From NCBI GenBank assembly GCA_905235685.1, contig CAJOMO010000012.1, positions 1-33,835 of the forward strand: 33,835 bases of DNA, in the 5' to 3' direction. Position 1 is the stretch's first letter, and each line of letters begins with the position of its first letter. The notes under the pieces were generated by a model. That model saw only the letters and a program-made list of their open reading frames with translations. It was not told where the DNA came from and did no database searches. The stretch comes from an uncultured Selenomonadaceae bacterium (GTDB lineage Bacteria > Bacillota > Negativicutes > Selenomonadales > Selenomonadaceae). Position numbers and translations under genes: made by a program. Positions 1-9,139 of this stretch are shown one piece after another.

Positions 1-16
1 TTAGTTGAGGTGTGTT

Positions 17-661
17 ATGGAAGTTAAAGTTATGAAAAATATTTTGGGCGAAAATGACGCGCTCGCCGCCGAAAATCGCCGTTTCTTTCGCGAAAAAAAT
101 ATTTGCGTCGTGAATCTGATGGGCTCGCCTGGCAGCGGCAAAACTACTTTGCTTGAAAAAACTTTGTCGAAATTGGCGGGCAAAATTAATGTGGCGGTTA
201 TCGAAGGCGATTTGTTCACTGCGCGAGACGCTGAGCGTATCGAGCGCCAAAATGTGCCGGTTGTACAGATTAACACGGCGGGCGGCTGTCATTTGGACGC
301 GGCTATGGTTCGGCGCGCGGCGGAAAGTTTGAACCTTGATAAAATTCAGCTGCTGATTGTTGAAAACGTCGGCAATTTGGTTTGTCCGGCGGAATTTGAC
401 ATTGGCGAAAATTTCAAAGCGGTTGTCTTGTCAATAACCGAGGGCGACGATAAGCCGCTGAAGTATCCGCTCATTTTCAAAGAATCCGCCGTTGTCCTTC
501 TGAATAAAATTGACTTGTTGCCGTACACGAATTTTAATCTTGAAAATGCGCGCGAAGATTTGTTGGCAATTCATCCACAAATTAAAATTATCGAAACTTC
601 CTGTACAAGCGGCGCGGGGCTTGACGCGTGGGCTGATTGGCTGATTGGGCGGGTGAATTGA
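17..661 (+). CDS. hypB: Hydrogenase nickel incorporation GTPase HypB
   Basis: HypB is the GTPase that helps insert nickel into the large subunit of NiFe hydrogenases, working with HypA in the cytoplasm. The P-loop GSPGSGKT lies near residue 40. It is followed by EGDLFTARDAERI, the metal-site signature GGCHLDAA, ENVGNLVCPAEFD with a second conserved cysteine, and the guanine-specificity motif NKID near residue 163. The ATG at 17 is chosen because GAGG at 7-10 gives good spacing; a TTG at 5 is also in frame but overlaps that ribosome binding site. The protein has 214 residues and lacks the N-terminal histidine-rich nickel-storage stretch of some homologues. The stop codon abuts the next gene, so the two are co-transcribed. 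The hydrogenase itself is not in the window and presumably lies upstream. Confidence 0.93.
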   Translation: MEVKVMKNILGENDALAAENRRFFREKNICVVNLMGSPGSGKTTLLEKTLSKLAGKINVAVIEGDLFTARDAERIERQNVPVVQINTAGGCHLDAAMVRRAAESLNLDKIQLLIVENVGNLVCPAEFDIGENFKAVVLSITEGDDKPLKYPLIFKESAVVLLNKIDLLPYTNFNLENAREDLLAIHPQIKIIETSCTSGAGLDAWADWLIGRVN

Positions 662-1144
662 TTGGAAAGTTTATTCGTCAAAGAAATTACCGTTTTGGGA
701 ATTGGCAACACGATTTTGACTGATGAAGGTTTCGGCGTGAAGGTGGTTGAATTTCTGCGCGAGAATTATACTTTTCCGGAAAATGTAAATTTGGTAGACG
801 GCGGCACATTGGGCGTCGAACTTGAGCATTTCATTGTCGGCACGCAAAAACTTTTGATAATTGATTCAATTGACGGCGGCGCTGAGCCTGGCAAGATTTT
901 TCACCTGCGCGACGACGAAATTTTAAAACACTTCACGCAAAAAATTTCTGCGCACGAAATCGGAATTCAAGATATTTTGACAATGCTTGAAATTACCGAC
1001 AAAAAAATTCCGCACGTTGAACTTATCGGCGCGCAACCTTACAATTTAAACGCCGGAACAAATTTAACGCCGGAAATGCAAAAATTTCTTCCAATTTTCG
1101 CCGACAAAGCTATGGAAATTTTAAAATCTTGGCAAAGTACTTGA
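662..1144 (+). CDS. Hydrogenase maturation endopeptidase (peptidase M52, HyaD/HybD/HycI type)
   Basis: This family cleaves the C-terminal extension of the NiFe hydrogenase large subunit once nickel is in place. The N-terminal motif GIGNTILTDEGFG is diagnostic. Three nickel-binding positions known from HybD are visible: the Glu of DEGFG, an Asp in LLIIDSID and the His of SAHEIG. The length of 160 residues is normal. The start is a TTG directly after the hypB stop, with only a weak GGGTG upstream, so translation is probably coupled to hypB. There is no ATG candidate before the first motif. The hypB-protease order fits the end of a hydrogenase operon whose structural genes lie to the left. The exact subfamily cannot be assigned from the sequence alone. 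Confidence 0.9.
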   Translation: MESLFVKEITVLGIGNTILTDEGFGVKVVEFLRENYTFPENVNLVDGGTLGVELEHFIVGTQKLLIIDSIDGGAEPGKIFHLRDDEILKHFTQKISAHEIGIQDILTMLEITDKKIPHVELIGAQPYNLNAGTNLTPEMQKFLPIFADKAMEILKSWQST

Positions 1145-1159
1145 TTAATTTAAATTTTT

Positions 1160-1188
1160 TTGGTAATATGACACGTCAAACGTAATTT
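1160..1188 (+). promoter_or_regulatory. Possible promoter of the lipoprotein gene
   Basis: TTGGTA at 1160-1165 and TAATTT at 1183-1188 are separated by 17 bp. The predicted transcript would start about 19 nt before the ATG at 1214. Both hexamers are imperfect, so this is tentative. Confidence 0.3.
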
Positions 1189-1213
1189 GTAAAATTTTTG
1201 GAGGTAGTTAATA

Positions 1214-1819
1214 ATGAAAAAAACTTTAGCAGCGTTACTATTGACTGCGGCTGTGTTTACGACGGCTGGCTGTGGAGGCGGAAATAAACCTGCCGAAGAA
1301 GGCAATCCGAACGCCAACGCAGCTGTGGAACAGGCTGGAAATGTAGCTCAAGAAGTTCAAGACCAGGCCAACGCGGCTGTTGATAGAGTCAAGGCGCTTG
1401 CTGACGAGGCCGCTGCAATTATGGAAACTGTTAAAAACGGCTCTGACAAAACCGCGCCCGCTCTTGCCGGTATGGTTCCTGGCGCTAACCTTGACACTGC
1501 TAAATCGCTTTACGGCGAGCCGACGGTTGCAGCAGATCAAACTTTGCAATTCGAAAACGGTCTCGATATGAGAGTTGACGCCAATAACAGCGTTCAAGAA
1601 GTTTCCACCACCTTTGAAGGACTTTACACTCCTGGCGATATCGCTGTTGGTATGGCTGATTATACACTCGATCCGGCTTACGGCAGCGCCACGGCTGTTA
1701 CCAATCTTGACAACGGCGACGTCGTTTACAAATACGTCAGCAAAGACAATCGCCGCGTTATGGAATTTGTTACCCGCGGCGGCACTATCATTGAAATTAA
1801 GTGCAGCTTGAATCAATAA
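1214..1819 (+). CDS. Putative lipoprotein of unknown function
   Basis: A 201-residue protein begins with Lys-Lys, a hydrophobic stretch and the lipobox TAGC followed by a glycine run. It should therefore be lipidated on Cys and anchored in a membrane. Residues 30-75 are rich in Ala, Gln and Asn and look like a helical or disordered linker. The rest contains a region around MVPGANLDTAKSLYGEPT that resembles small periplasmic repeat domains, but I do not recognise a family. A strong GGAGG lies at 1200-1204 before the ATG. The gene stands alone between the hydrogenase pair and iscS, and is followed by an intrinsic terminator at 1850-1881. Secretion is well supported; function is unknown. Confidence 0.8.
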   Translation: MKKTLAALLLTAAVFTTAGCGGGNKPAEEGNPNANAAVEQAGNVAQEVQDQANAAVDRVKALADEAAAIMETVKNGSDKTAPALAGMVPGANLDTAKSLYGEPTVAADQTLQFENGLDMRVDANNSVQEVSTTFEGLYTPGDIAVGMADYTLDPAYGSATAVTNLDNGDVVYKYVSKDNRRVMEFVTRGGTIIEIKCSLNQ

Positions 1820-1849
1820 GCAATTAACGTTTGTACAATAAACAAAAGG

Positions 1850-1881
1850 TCGGTCGCGCAAAAGTGCGGCTGATTTTTTTT
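1850..1881 (+). terminator. Intrinsic terminator after the lipoprotein gene
   Basis: A 10-bp stem, TCGGTCGCGC paired with GTGCGGCTGA (three G-U pairs), closes an AAAA loop and is followed by a run of T. Its left arm shares 12 identical bases with the terminator at 3544. Confidence 0.8.
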
Positions 1882-1890
1882 GTTTAGAAA

Positions 1891-1919
1891 TTGACGGATT
1901 GCGTAAATAAATTTATAAT
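1891..1919 (+). promoter_or_regulatory. Promoter of the iscS-iscU operon
   Basis: TTGACG at 1891-1896 and TATAAT at 1914-1919 have the ideal 17-bp spacing. The transcription start would fall near 1926, just before the iscS ribosome binding site. No IscR-like operator was recognised. Confidence 0.7.
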
Positions 1920-1943
1920 TTCGGCGTCGAAAGAAGGGATACT

Positions 1944-3134
1944 ATGATTTACGCAGACAACGCGGCAACCACGCAAATGAGCGAAAAGGCTATCAAGGCG
2001 ATGTTGCCGTACATGGAAAAAATTTGGGGCAATCCCTCAAGCTTGTACAGTTTTGGGCAAGAGGCTAAGGACGCAATGAATTTTGCGCGCGAAGAAATTG
2101 CTCACTGTCTCGGTGCGGCGGCGGCTGAAATTTATTTCACTTCGGGCGGCAGCGAATCAGACAATCAGGCGATAATTTCTGCGGCGAAAATCGGCGCTAA
2201 GAAAAATAAACGGCACATTATTTCCACGGCGTTTGAACATCACGCGGTACTTCACACGCTGGATAAATTGAAACGTGAGGGCTTTGACATTGAACTTTTG
2301 GACGTTCACGAAAACGGAATTGTCACGCCGGAGCAAATTAAAAATTCCATTCGCGCAGATACCGCGCTGGTTACGATTATGTATGCGAATAACGAAATTG
2401 GCACGATTCAGCCGATATCGGAAATTGGCGAAATTTGCCGCGCAGCGAAAATTATTTTCCACACGGACGCCGTTCAAGCCGCCGGTCATTTGCCAATCGA
2501 CGTCAAGGCTCAAAATATCGATATGCTGTCAATTTCGGCTCATAAATTCCACGGACCAAAAGGCATTGGCGCTCTTTACGCGCGAAAAGGTATTCAGCTG
2601 GTAAATATCATTGAAGGAGGCGCGCAGGAACGCGGCAAACGCGGCGGCACTGAAAATGTTCCCGCGATAATGGGAATGTCCGCGGCTCTTTCGGACGCCT
2701 GCGCGAATATGGCGGCGAATAATTCTAAACTTTTAAAATTGCGGCAGAAACTTATCGGCGGGCTGATAAAAATTCCGCACAGCACTTTAAACGGCGACGC
2801 TGATAAACGTTTGCCTGGCAATGTCAGTTTTTGTTTTGAAGGTATCGAAGGCGAAGCTTTGTTGCTGCATTTGGACGACAGGGGAATTTGCGCGTCTTCG
2901 GGTTCGGCGTGTACTTCGGGCTCGCTTGACCCCAGCCACGTTTTATTGGCGATTGGGCGTCCTCATGAAATTGCTCACGGCTCGCTTCGATTGACTTTGT
3001 GCGAAAATAATACCGAAGATGAGGTTGAAAAGATTATCGCGGCGGTTGGTGAAGTTGTTGAATATCTGCGATCCATTTCGCCGCTGTGGAAGGATAAAGT
3101 TATCGGCAAACGCGAATTTATTTTGCCTGCGTGA
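1944..3134 (+). CDS. iscS: Cysteine desulfurase (NifS/IscS family)
   Basis: A PLP-dependent enzyme that takes sulfur from cysteine for Fe-S cluster assembly. The N-terminus YADNAATT is typical of class V aminotransferases. The PLP-binding lysine lies in SISAHKFHGPKG near residue 200. The catalytic cysteine sits in SSGSACTSG near residue 325, in the long-loop context of NifS/IscS rather than SufS. The length of 396 residues is normal. The ATG has AGAAGGG upstream, and a strong promoter lies at 1891-1919. The scaffold gene follows after 12 bp, so the two form a minimal two-gene assembly operon without hscA, hscB or fdx. Whether to call it NifS or IscS is a matter of convention here. Confidence 0.95.
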   Translation: MIYADNAATTQMSEKAIKAMLPYMEKIWGNPSSLYSFGQEAKDAMNFAREEIAHCLGAAAAEIYFTSGGSESDNQAIISAAKIGAKKNKRHIISTAFEHHAVLHTLDKLKREGFDIELLDVHENGIVTPEQIKNSIRADTALVTIMYANNEIGTIQPISEIGEICRAAKIIFHTDAVQAAGHLPIDVKAQNIDMLSISAHKFHGPKGIGALYARKGIQLVNIIEGGAQERGKRGGTENVPAIMGMSAALSDACANMAANNSKLLKLRQKLIGGLIKIPHSTLNGDADKRLPGNVSFCFEGIEGEALLLHLDDRGICASSGSACTSGSLDPSHVLLAIGRPHEIAHGSLRLTLCENNTEDEVEKIIAAVGEVVEYLRSISPLWKDKVIGKREFILPA

Positions 3135-3146
3135 GGGGGAATTGAT

Positions 3147-3521
3147 ATGCCGCTGTACAGTGCAAAGGTTATGGATCATTTTCGCAATCCGCGCAACGTT
3201 GGCAGTATCGAAAATGCGGACGGCGTCGGCGAAGTCGGCAACGCGGTTTGCGGCGATATTATGAAGATTTATTTGAAAATCGACAACGATATTATCACCG
3301 ATGTTAAATTTGAAACTTTCGGGTGCGGCTCGGCGATTGCGTCAAGTTCCATGGCTACCGAAATGATTAAGGGTAAACCTGTCAGTGAAGTTTTGCAGTT
3401 AACGAATAAAGCTGTGACTGAGGCGCTTGACGGCTTGCCCGCGCACAAATTGCATTGCTCGGTGCTTGCCGAAGAGGCGATTAAAGCCGCCATTGAAGAT
3501 TATCAATCCAAACATAAATAA
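3147..3521 (+). CDS. iscU: Iron-sulfur cluster scaffold protein (IscU/NifU N-terminal type)
   Basis: A 124-residue scaffold on which Fe-S clusters are assembled with sulfur from the upstream desulfurase. All ligand residues are present: Cys35 and Asp37 in VCGD, Cys60 in FGCGSA, and His103-Cys104 in LHCSVLAEEA. It has only the scaffold domain, without the C-terminal domains of full NifU. The ATG at 3147 is preceded by GAGGGGG at good spacing. It is the last gene of the iscS-iscU operon and is followed at once by a bidirectional terminator. The LPPVK chaperone-binding motif of proteobacterial IscU is absent, in keeping with the missing hscA and hscB. Confidence 0.94.
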   Translation: MPLYSAKVMDHFRNPRNVGSIENADGVGEVGNAVCGDIMKIYLKIDNDIITDVKFETFGCGSAIASSSMATEMIKGKPVSEVLQLTNKAVTEALDGLPAHKLHCSVLAEEAIKAAIEDYQSKHK

Positions 3522-3543
3522 AATTTTTCCACAAATAAAAAAG

Positions 3544-3572
3544 TCGGTCGCGCAGTTGTGACCGATTTTTTT
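3544..3572. terminator. Bidirectional terminator between iscU and the TerD-VWA gene
   Basis: TCGGTCGC pairs with GTGACCGA around a six-base loop. A T run follows on the plus strand and an equivalent run follows on the minus strand, so the hairpin can serve both convergent genes. Confidence 0.8.
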
Positions 3573-3574
3573 GT

Positions 3575-4828
3575 TTAGAAAATATTTTTCTGCTTAGCCG
3601 CCTTCAGCCACTCCGGAAATTCATTCAGCAGCCGCGAATACAATTCCGAATTATCGACAGTGCGGAAATCGTCCAACGCGAAAAAATTTGTGTTGTCAAC
3701 CAATCTGCCGCGCAAATTGTCAAGCCGCTCAAGAAATCCGTAGCCGCCCAACAACCGCCCTAAAAATCCGCTGGCGTCATTGCCAATCCCAACGAATTGC
3801 CAGAAAATAGGCAGCTTCGACGATTTAATTACAATTTCTTCGACGTCATCGTCAATTTCGCCGTCCGTCACGAAAATCACATAAGCCGGAATTTTGCTGT
3901 CTTGAAATTCCTTAACAACGTCCTTCATAACCAGATAAGCATTCGTGCCGCCGCCCAATTCGCTCATCAATTTATTAAAATTCGCGGGAACGGCAGATTC
4001 GTAATTCGCCATATTGACGCTCGGCATACGCCGGATATATGAGCCGTAATACCAAAAATCCAGTTCGCCGTCGTCGTCAAATTGCACGGCTATCGGCAAA
4101 ATTTTATTGACAATTTCTTGAACAGTGCCGTTTCTGTAACTTTCGTACATCGAGCCGGAAATATCCATAACTAACGCAACCTTAGCAACCACGTCAAGCA
4201 AATTGCGCTTTTCCAATTCAATTTTGAGCGGCTTAACCAGCGAAACCAATTTAGGCGCGCCCTCGGCGATTTTCTTTTCCAGCGAAACTTTTTTAGGCGC
4301 AGGCTGAACTTCCTCAGCCACTTCACCGCCAAAAGATTTTAAAAGCGCGTCCAAACCGCCATTGAAACCGCGCGCCACAACATTAAAACGCCAGCTGTCT
4401 TTGCGGTAAATTTCCAGCGCGGTAACGGCTTTTTCCTGTTGAAAATCAGCGCCGGTAAATTCCGCCGCGATAGTTTCTTTGCCGTCCTGCGCGATAAAAA
4501 TTTTGTGCGCGGAAATTTCGCCCATCGTCCCCGCGCCGTCAATGCTGCCCGTGAAAACCAGTTTTTGAATCGACGCCGGAATTTTGCCCAGATTAACCGT
4601 AAATTCAGCGCCGCCGCCGATTTCCCTGTAAACAATTTCGCTTGCGGGCGACGCGGGCTGATTGTAAAAAATCATATATCGGTCGTCAGAAAGTTTTTCG
4701 TCTTTGTCGACACCAAAACAGCTGAAATCGTAAACCGCCGCGCCTTTAATCTGCAAATTAATCTTCAGCGGCTGATTCGTATCAAAAAATTTTTCAAGTT
4801 TATCGCGCGTGCCGCGTTTCGCCTGCAT
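3575..4828 (-). CDS. TerD-domain plus von Willebrand factor A protein (TerF-like)
   Basis: Residues about 25-165 form a TerD-like domain, the calcium-binding beta sandwich of tellurium and stress resistance proteins. A short charged linker follows, then a VWA domain whose MIDAS motif DISGS starts at about Asp222, with FVTDGEIDD further on. The order TerD then VWA matches TerF-type proteins. The cytoplasmic role of this family in chemical stress or phage response is only partly understood. The ATG at 4828 is preferred over a GTG at 4837 because GAGG is then eight bases upstream. The gene is solitary: no TerA, TerB, TerC or TerZ neighbour is visible. The family call is firm; the function is open. 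Confidence 0.85.
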   Translation of the reverse strand: MQAKRGTRDKLEKFFDTNQPLKINLQIKGAAVYDFSCFGVDKDEKLSDDRYMIFYNQPASPASEIVYREIGGGAEFTVNLGKIPASIQKLVFTGSIDGAGTMGEISAHKIFIAQDGKETIAAEFTGADFQQEKAVTALEIYRKDSWRFNVVARGFNGGLDALLKSFGGEVAEEVQPAPKKVSLEKKIAEGAPKLVSLVKPLKIELEKRNLLDVVAKVALVMDISGSMYESYRNGTVQEIVNKILPIAVQFDDDGELDFWYYGSYIRRMPSVNMANYESAVPANFNKLMSELGGGTNAYLVMKDVVKEFQDSKIPAYVIFVTDGEIDDDVEEIVIKSSKLPIFWQFVGIGNDASGFLGRLLGGYGFLERLDNLRGRLVDNTNFFALDDFRTVDNSELYSRLLNEFPEWLKAAKQKNIF

Positions 4829-4927
4829 AAAATTCACCTCGGAAATTTTTTAATCAGTATAACGCGAATTAGTTTGATTGACAAGGGCGGCGGCGAATTA
4901 TAGAATTGCGGCAGAGGTGATTTGAGT

Positions 4928-7900
4928 ATGAACGTCGGAATTGACATCGGTTCGACGACGATTAAATGCGTTGTTCTGGACGGTGATAAGCAAGTCATAC
5001 ACAAGGATTATTCGCGGCACTTTTCGGAAATCAGCTCCGCGCTTAAAAATACTTTGGCGACACTGAAAAATATTTTTGGCGAAACGAAATTTAAAATTGC
5101 GCTGGCGGGCTCGGCGGGAATGGGCATTGCCAAAAAAATTTCCCTGCCGTTTGTTCAGGAAGTCATTGCCTGTCAAAATGCTGTCGAAGAATTTATTCCG
5201 AAAACTGATACGGTTGTGGAATTGGGCGGCGAAGACGCGAAAATTATTTATTTGAAGGGCGCGCCGGAAGTTCGAATGAATGGCGTTTGTGCGGGCGGCA
5301 CGGGCTCATTTATCGATCATATGGCGGCTTTGCTGTCGACGGACGCGGCGGGTTTAAATTCTTTGGCGGAAAAAGGCAAACAGATTTATACAATCGCGTC
5401 GCGCTGTGGAGTTTTCGCCAAAACCGATATTCAGGCGCTGATGAATGACGGCGCGAAAAAAGCTGATATTGCGCTGTCGATTTTTCAAGCGGTAGTTAAT
5501 CAGACAATCGGCAACCTCGCGCAGGGCAGACCGATTGAAGGCGTCGTTGCATTTTTGGGCGGGCCTTTACATTTTTTGCCGGAACTCAAAAAACGTTTTG
5601 TTGAAACTTTGAAACTTTCGCCGGAGCAGGTTGTCAACACCGAGAACGGAAATTATTTCGTAGCGGCGGGTGCGGCGCTCAGTGACGAGGCTAAAAGCGT
5701 TTCAGTTGCCGATTTGGAAGAATCTTTGTCAGCGAACAGCGATACGGGCAAGGCGAAAAGCAATTTACATTCGCTGTTTAAAAATGACGCTGATTATAAA
5801 AATTTCCGCGCGCGCCACGACACGGCGAAGGTTAAACGCGGCGATTTGAAAAATTATCGCGGCAAAATTTTTATCGGAATTGACGCCGGTTCGACCACAA
5901 CCAAAATCTGCGCGATTGGCAAAAGCAAAGAAATTCTGTACACGGATTATAAATCGAATGGCGGTTCGCCGCTGAAAACTGTTATCGGGCAAATCAGCGA
6001 ATTGTATAAAAATCTTCCGGCGGGCGTTGAGATTGGCAAAGTTTTTACCACGGGCTACGGCGAGCAGATTGTCAAAGCGGCTTTGCACGCGGACGGCTCA
6101 GAAGTTGAAACTTTCGCCCATTTGTGCGCGGCGCAGGAATTTTGCCCCGAAGTTTCATTTGTGTTGGATATCGGCGGGCAAGATATGAAATGCTTTTTCG
6201 TCAAAGACGGCACGATTGGCAACATTACGCTCAATGAGGCTTGCAGCGCGGGTTGCGGCAGTTTTATTCAGAATTTCGCGCAGGGCTTGAATATGAGCGT
6301 GGGCGATTTTGCGAATAAGGCTTTGACGTCGAACGCGCCGGTGGATTTGGGAACGCGCTGTACAGTTTTCATGAATTCGAAAGTCAAGCAGGCGCAGAAG
6401 GAAGGCGCGAGCGTCAATGATATTTCAGCGGGAATTGCGCTGTCGGTTATCAAAAATGCGCTGTTCAAAGTTATGCAGCTGAAAAATGTTGACGACCTCG
6501 GCGAAAATATTGTTGTGCAAGGCGGCACTTTTTACAATGACGCGGTTTTGCGCTCGATTGAAGAAATTCTCGGCAAAAAAGTTATTCGTCCGGACATTGC
6601 GGGCTTGATGGGCGCTTACGGCGCGGCGATTATCGCGCTGGAAAATTCCACCGGCGAAATTTCAAATCTGTTAACCGCTGACGAATTGACAAATTTTGAG
6701 ATTGTAACGAAATCCTATCGGTGCGGGCGTTGCGGCAATAATTGTTTGATAACAATGCAAAAATTTCCGGACGGCGGCAAATTTTTTACCGGCAACAGAT
6801 GTGAGCGCGGCGTTGGCGGCAAACCGAAAACTTCAGCCGAAATTCCGAACGCTTATGCTTACAAATATAAACGTGTCTTTGATTATGAATCTCTCGCGCA
6901 GGACAAGGCGAGCCGCGGTGTTATCGGCATTCCGCGCGTTTTGAATATTTATGAAGATTATCCGTTTTGGCATACGTTTTTCACGGCGCTGGGCTACCGC
7001 GTTGAACTTTCGGGCAAATCTAATGCCGAACTTTTTTACAAGGGCATGGCGACTATTCCGAGCGATTCGCTTTGTTATCCGGCAAAATTGGCGCACGGGC
7101 ACATTATGGATTTAATTTTGCGCGGCGTCGACAAAATTTTTTATCCGTGTGAGCCGTACAATTTCGATACGCGCTCCGATAATTTTTACAATTGCCCGAT
7201 TGTGGCGAGTTATCCGGAAAATATCCGCGGCAATATGGACATTCTGCGCGAAAAAAATATCAAATTCATTCAACCTTTCCTGCCGGTTCACGATATGAAA
7301 AAATTGAAAAAGCGCCTTGCCGAAGAATTGCGCTCTGAAAATATTTCTGCGCGAGAAATTGATTCGGCGGTTGACGCGGCGGAGCTTGAGCTGAATAATT
7401 ATCGGCGCGACGTTATGGATTTTGGCGAAAAAGTTTTGGCGCGCATAAAAAAAACCGGCGAGCAGGCGATTCTGCTTGTCGGTCGCCCTTATCATATCGA
7501 TCCGGAAATTAATCACGGGATTTCTGAAATGATTCAGTCGTACGATTTGCCGATAATTTCTGAGGATTCGATTTCGCATTTGCCGACAAAATCTGCGGCA
7601 ATTTCTTTCGTCAATCAGTGGAGTTATCACGCGCGGCTGTATCACGCGGCACATTTCGCGGCGGAAAATCCCAACGTCACGCTGATTCAGCTAAGTTCAT
7701 TCGGCTGCGGCTTAGACGCGATAACCACCGAGCAAGTTAAAGAAATTCTTGAAAGTCACGGCAAAATTTACACGATGATTAAGCTGGACGAAGTTTCAAA
7801 TTTGGGCGCGGCGCGAATAAGATTGCGCTCACTTTTGGCGGCGCTGAAACGGAAAATTCCCGTGGCGTATCAGCCGGTGGAAATTAAACCGCGTCCGAGA

Positions 7901-9127
7901 TTCACCGCCGATTGTAAAAAGACTCATACGATTTTGGCTCCGCAAATGGCTCCCATACATTTTGAACTGATTCAAGCTGTTTTGAAAAAATACGGCTACC
8001 GAATTGAAATTCCCGATTTGCCCGACAAAGCCGCCATCGATTTGGGCTTGCGCTACGTCAACAATGATATGTGTTATCCGGCTATCGTGGTTATCGGGCA
8101 GCTTATTGCCGCGCTCAAATCCGGCGATTACGACGTGGATAATACTTCGATTGTGCTGTTTCAAACTTGCGGCGCGTGTCGAGCCACGAATTATATTTCG
8201 GTATTGCGGCGCGCGTTGAAATTTGCGGGTTTTGGTCAAGTGCCGGTTTTCGCCTGTTACGGTTTGCCGGACGAAACTGACGCCTTCGAATTGAGCCGCG
8301 ATTGTTTAATGGACGCGGTTAAGGCGGCGATTTACGGCGATTTGCTGATGAATGTTTCAAACAGAATGCGCCCCTACGAAATTCACGCGGGCGAAACTGA
8401 TAAACTTTACGATAATTGGATGGCGCTTGCTAAGGCTGACTTGCTCAGCGGAAATTTTTTGACTTTTCGCCGGAACGTTAAAAGGATTGTTGCGCAGTTT
8501 GACGAAATACAAATCGACGAGAGCCTTGACAAGCCGAAAGTTGGAATTGTCGGCGAGATTCTGGTTAAGTATCACCCCGTGGCGAATAATCAGCTGGAAA
8601 AAATTCTTGCTCAAGAGGGCGCGGAAGTGGTTATGCCGGATTTCGTTGATTTTTTCTTATATTCGGCGTACGATGAGATTGCGCGTCAAAAACTTTTGGG
8701 CGGCAGCTACAAGGCAAAATTTTTCGGCGAAATTTTTATTCAGTTCATCGAATTTTTCCGCCGTCCAATGAAAAACGCCCTCCAAGATTCCAAACATTTT
8801 CGCGCGCCGCATTCGATTAAAGAAACTGCGAAATTTGCTGCGCGGCACGTCAGCGTTGGGAATATGGCGGGCGAAGGTTGGTTTCTTACGGGCGAAATGG
8901 TTAAGCTTATCGAGGAAGGCGTGAGCAACATTGTTTGCCTTCAGCCGTTCGGTTGTCTGCCCAATCACATTACCGGCAAGGGCGTAATGCACAATCTGCG
9001 CGAAAGTTACGCCGACGCAAATATCGTTGCCATTGACTGCGACGCCGGCTCTTCCGAAGTCAATCAGCTTAACCGAATTAAATTGATGCTTGCCGTTGCG
9101 AAAAAAAATATTGTGGCGGCTGTGTAA
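4928..9127 (+). CDS. 2-hydroxyacyl-CoA dehydratase activase fused to dehydratase-like domains
   Basis: A 1399-residue protein. Residues 1-250 and about 316-575 are two BadF/BadG/BcrA/BcrD ATPase domains, with DIGSTT, CAGGTGSF, then DAGSTTTK, DIGGQDMK and ACSAGCGSF. The cysteines of these glycine-rich motifs are those that bridge a 4Fe-4S cluster in HgdC-type activators. A cysteine cluster follows near residue 595 (RCGRCGNNC). DUF2229/HgdB-like regions start near residues 670, 845, 995 and 1200. Activators of this type drive ATP-dependent electron transfer to 2-hydroxyacyl-CoA dehydratases; the substrate of the large fused forms is not established. The ATG at 4928 is chosen because GAGGTG lies eight bases upstream; an in-frame TTG at 4922 is too close to it. 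A small cysteine-rich gene follows directly. Confidence 0.9.
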   Translation: MNVGIDIGSTTIKCVVLDGDKQVIHKDYSRHFSEISSALKNTLATLKNIFGETKFKIALAGSAGMGIAKKISLPFVQEVIACQNAVEEFIPKTDTVVELGGEDAKIIYLKGAPEVRMNGVCAGGTGSFIDHMAALLSTDAAGLNSLAEKGKQIYTIASRCGVFAKTDIQALMNDGAKKADIALSIFQAVVNQTIGNLAQGRPIEGVVAFLGGPLHFLPELKKRFVETLKLSPEQVVNTENGNYFVAAGAALSDEAKSVSVADLEESLSANSDTGKAKSNLHSLFKNDADYKNFRARHDTAKVKRGDLKNYRGKIFIGIDAGSTTTKICAIGKSKEILYTDYKSNGGSPLKTVIGQISELYKNLPAGVEIGKVFTTGYGEQIVKAALHADGSEVETFAHLCAAQEFCPEVSFVLDIGGQDMKCFFVKDGTIGNITLNEACSAGCGSFIQNFAQGLNMSVGDFANKALTSNAPVDLGTRCTVFMNSKVKQAQKEGASVNDISAGIALSVIKNALFKVMQLKNVDDLGENIVVQGGTFYNDAVLRSIEEILGKKVIRPDIAGLMGAYGAAIIALENSTGEISNLLTADELTNFEIVTKSYRCGRCGNNCLITMQKFPDGGKFFTGNRCERGVGGKPKTSAEIPNAYAYKYKRVFDYESLAQDKASRGVIGIPRVLNIYEDYPFWHTFFTALGYRVELSGKSNAELFYKGMATIPSDSLCYPAKLAHGHIMDLILRGVDKIFYPCEPYNFDTRSDNFYNCPIVASYPENIRGNMDILREKNIKFIQPFLPVHDMKKLKKRLAEELRSENISAREIDSAVDAAELELNNYRRDVMDFGEKVLARIKKTGEQAILLVGRPYHIDPEINHGISEMIQSYDLPIISEDSISHLPTKSAAISFVNQWSYHARLYHAAHFAAENPNVTLIQLSSFGCGLDAITTEQVKEILESHGKIYTMIKLDEVSNLGAARIRLRSLLAALKRKIPVAYQPVEIKPRPRFTADCKKTHTILAPQMAPIHFELIQAVLKKYGYRIEIPDLPDKAAIDLGLRYVNNDMCYPAIVVIGQLIAALKSGDYDVDNTSIVLFQTCGACRATNYISVLRRALKFAGFGQVPVFACYGLPDETDAFELSRDCLMDAVKAAIYGDLLMNVSNRMRPYEIHAGETDKLYDNWMALAKADLLSGNFLTFRRNVKRIVAQFDEIQIDESLDKPKVGIVGEILVKYHPVANNQLEKILAQEGAEVVMPDFVDFFLYSAYDEIARQKLLGGSYKAKFFGEIFIQFIEFFRRPMKNALQDSKHFRAPHSIKETAKFAARHVSVGNMAGEGWFLTGEMVKLIEEGVSNIVCLQPFGCLPNHITGKGVMHNLRESYADANIVAIDCDAGSSEVNQLNRIKLMLAVAKKNIVAAV

Positions 9128-9139
9128 GGAGTGTTTATT

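Noticed and set aside
4922..4927. TTG start six bases before the activase ATG
   Set aside because: It lies two bases from the ribosome binding site, too close for use; the ATG at 4928 has the correct spacing.
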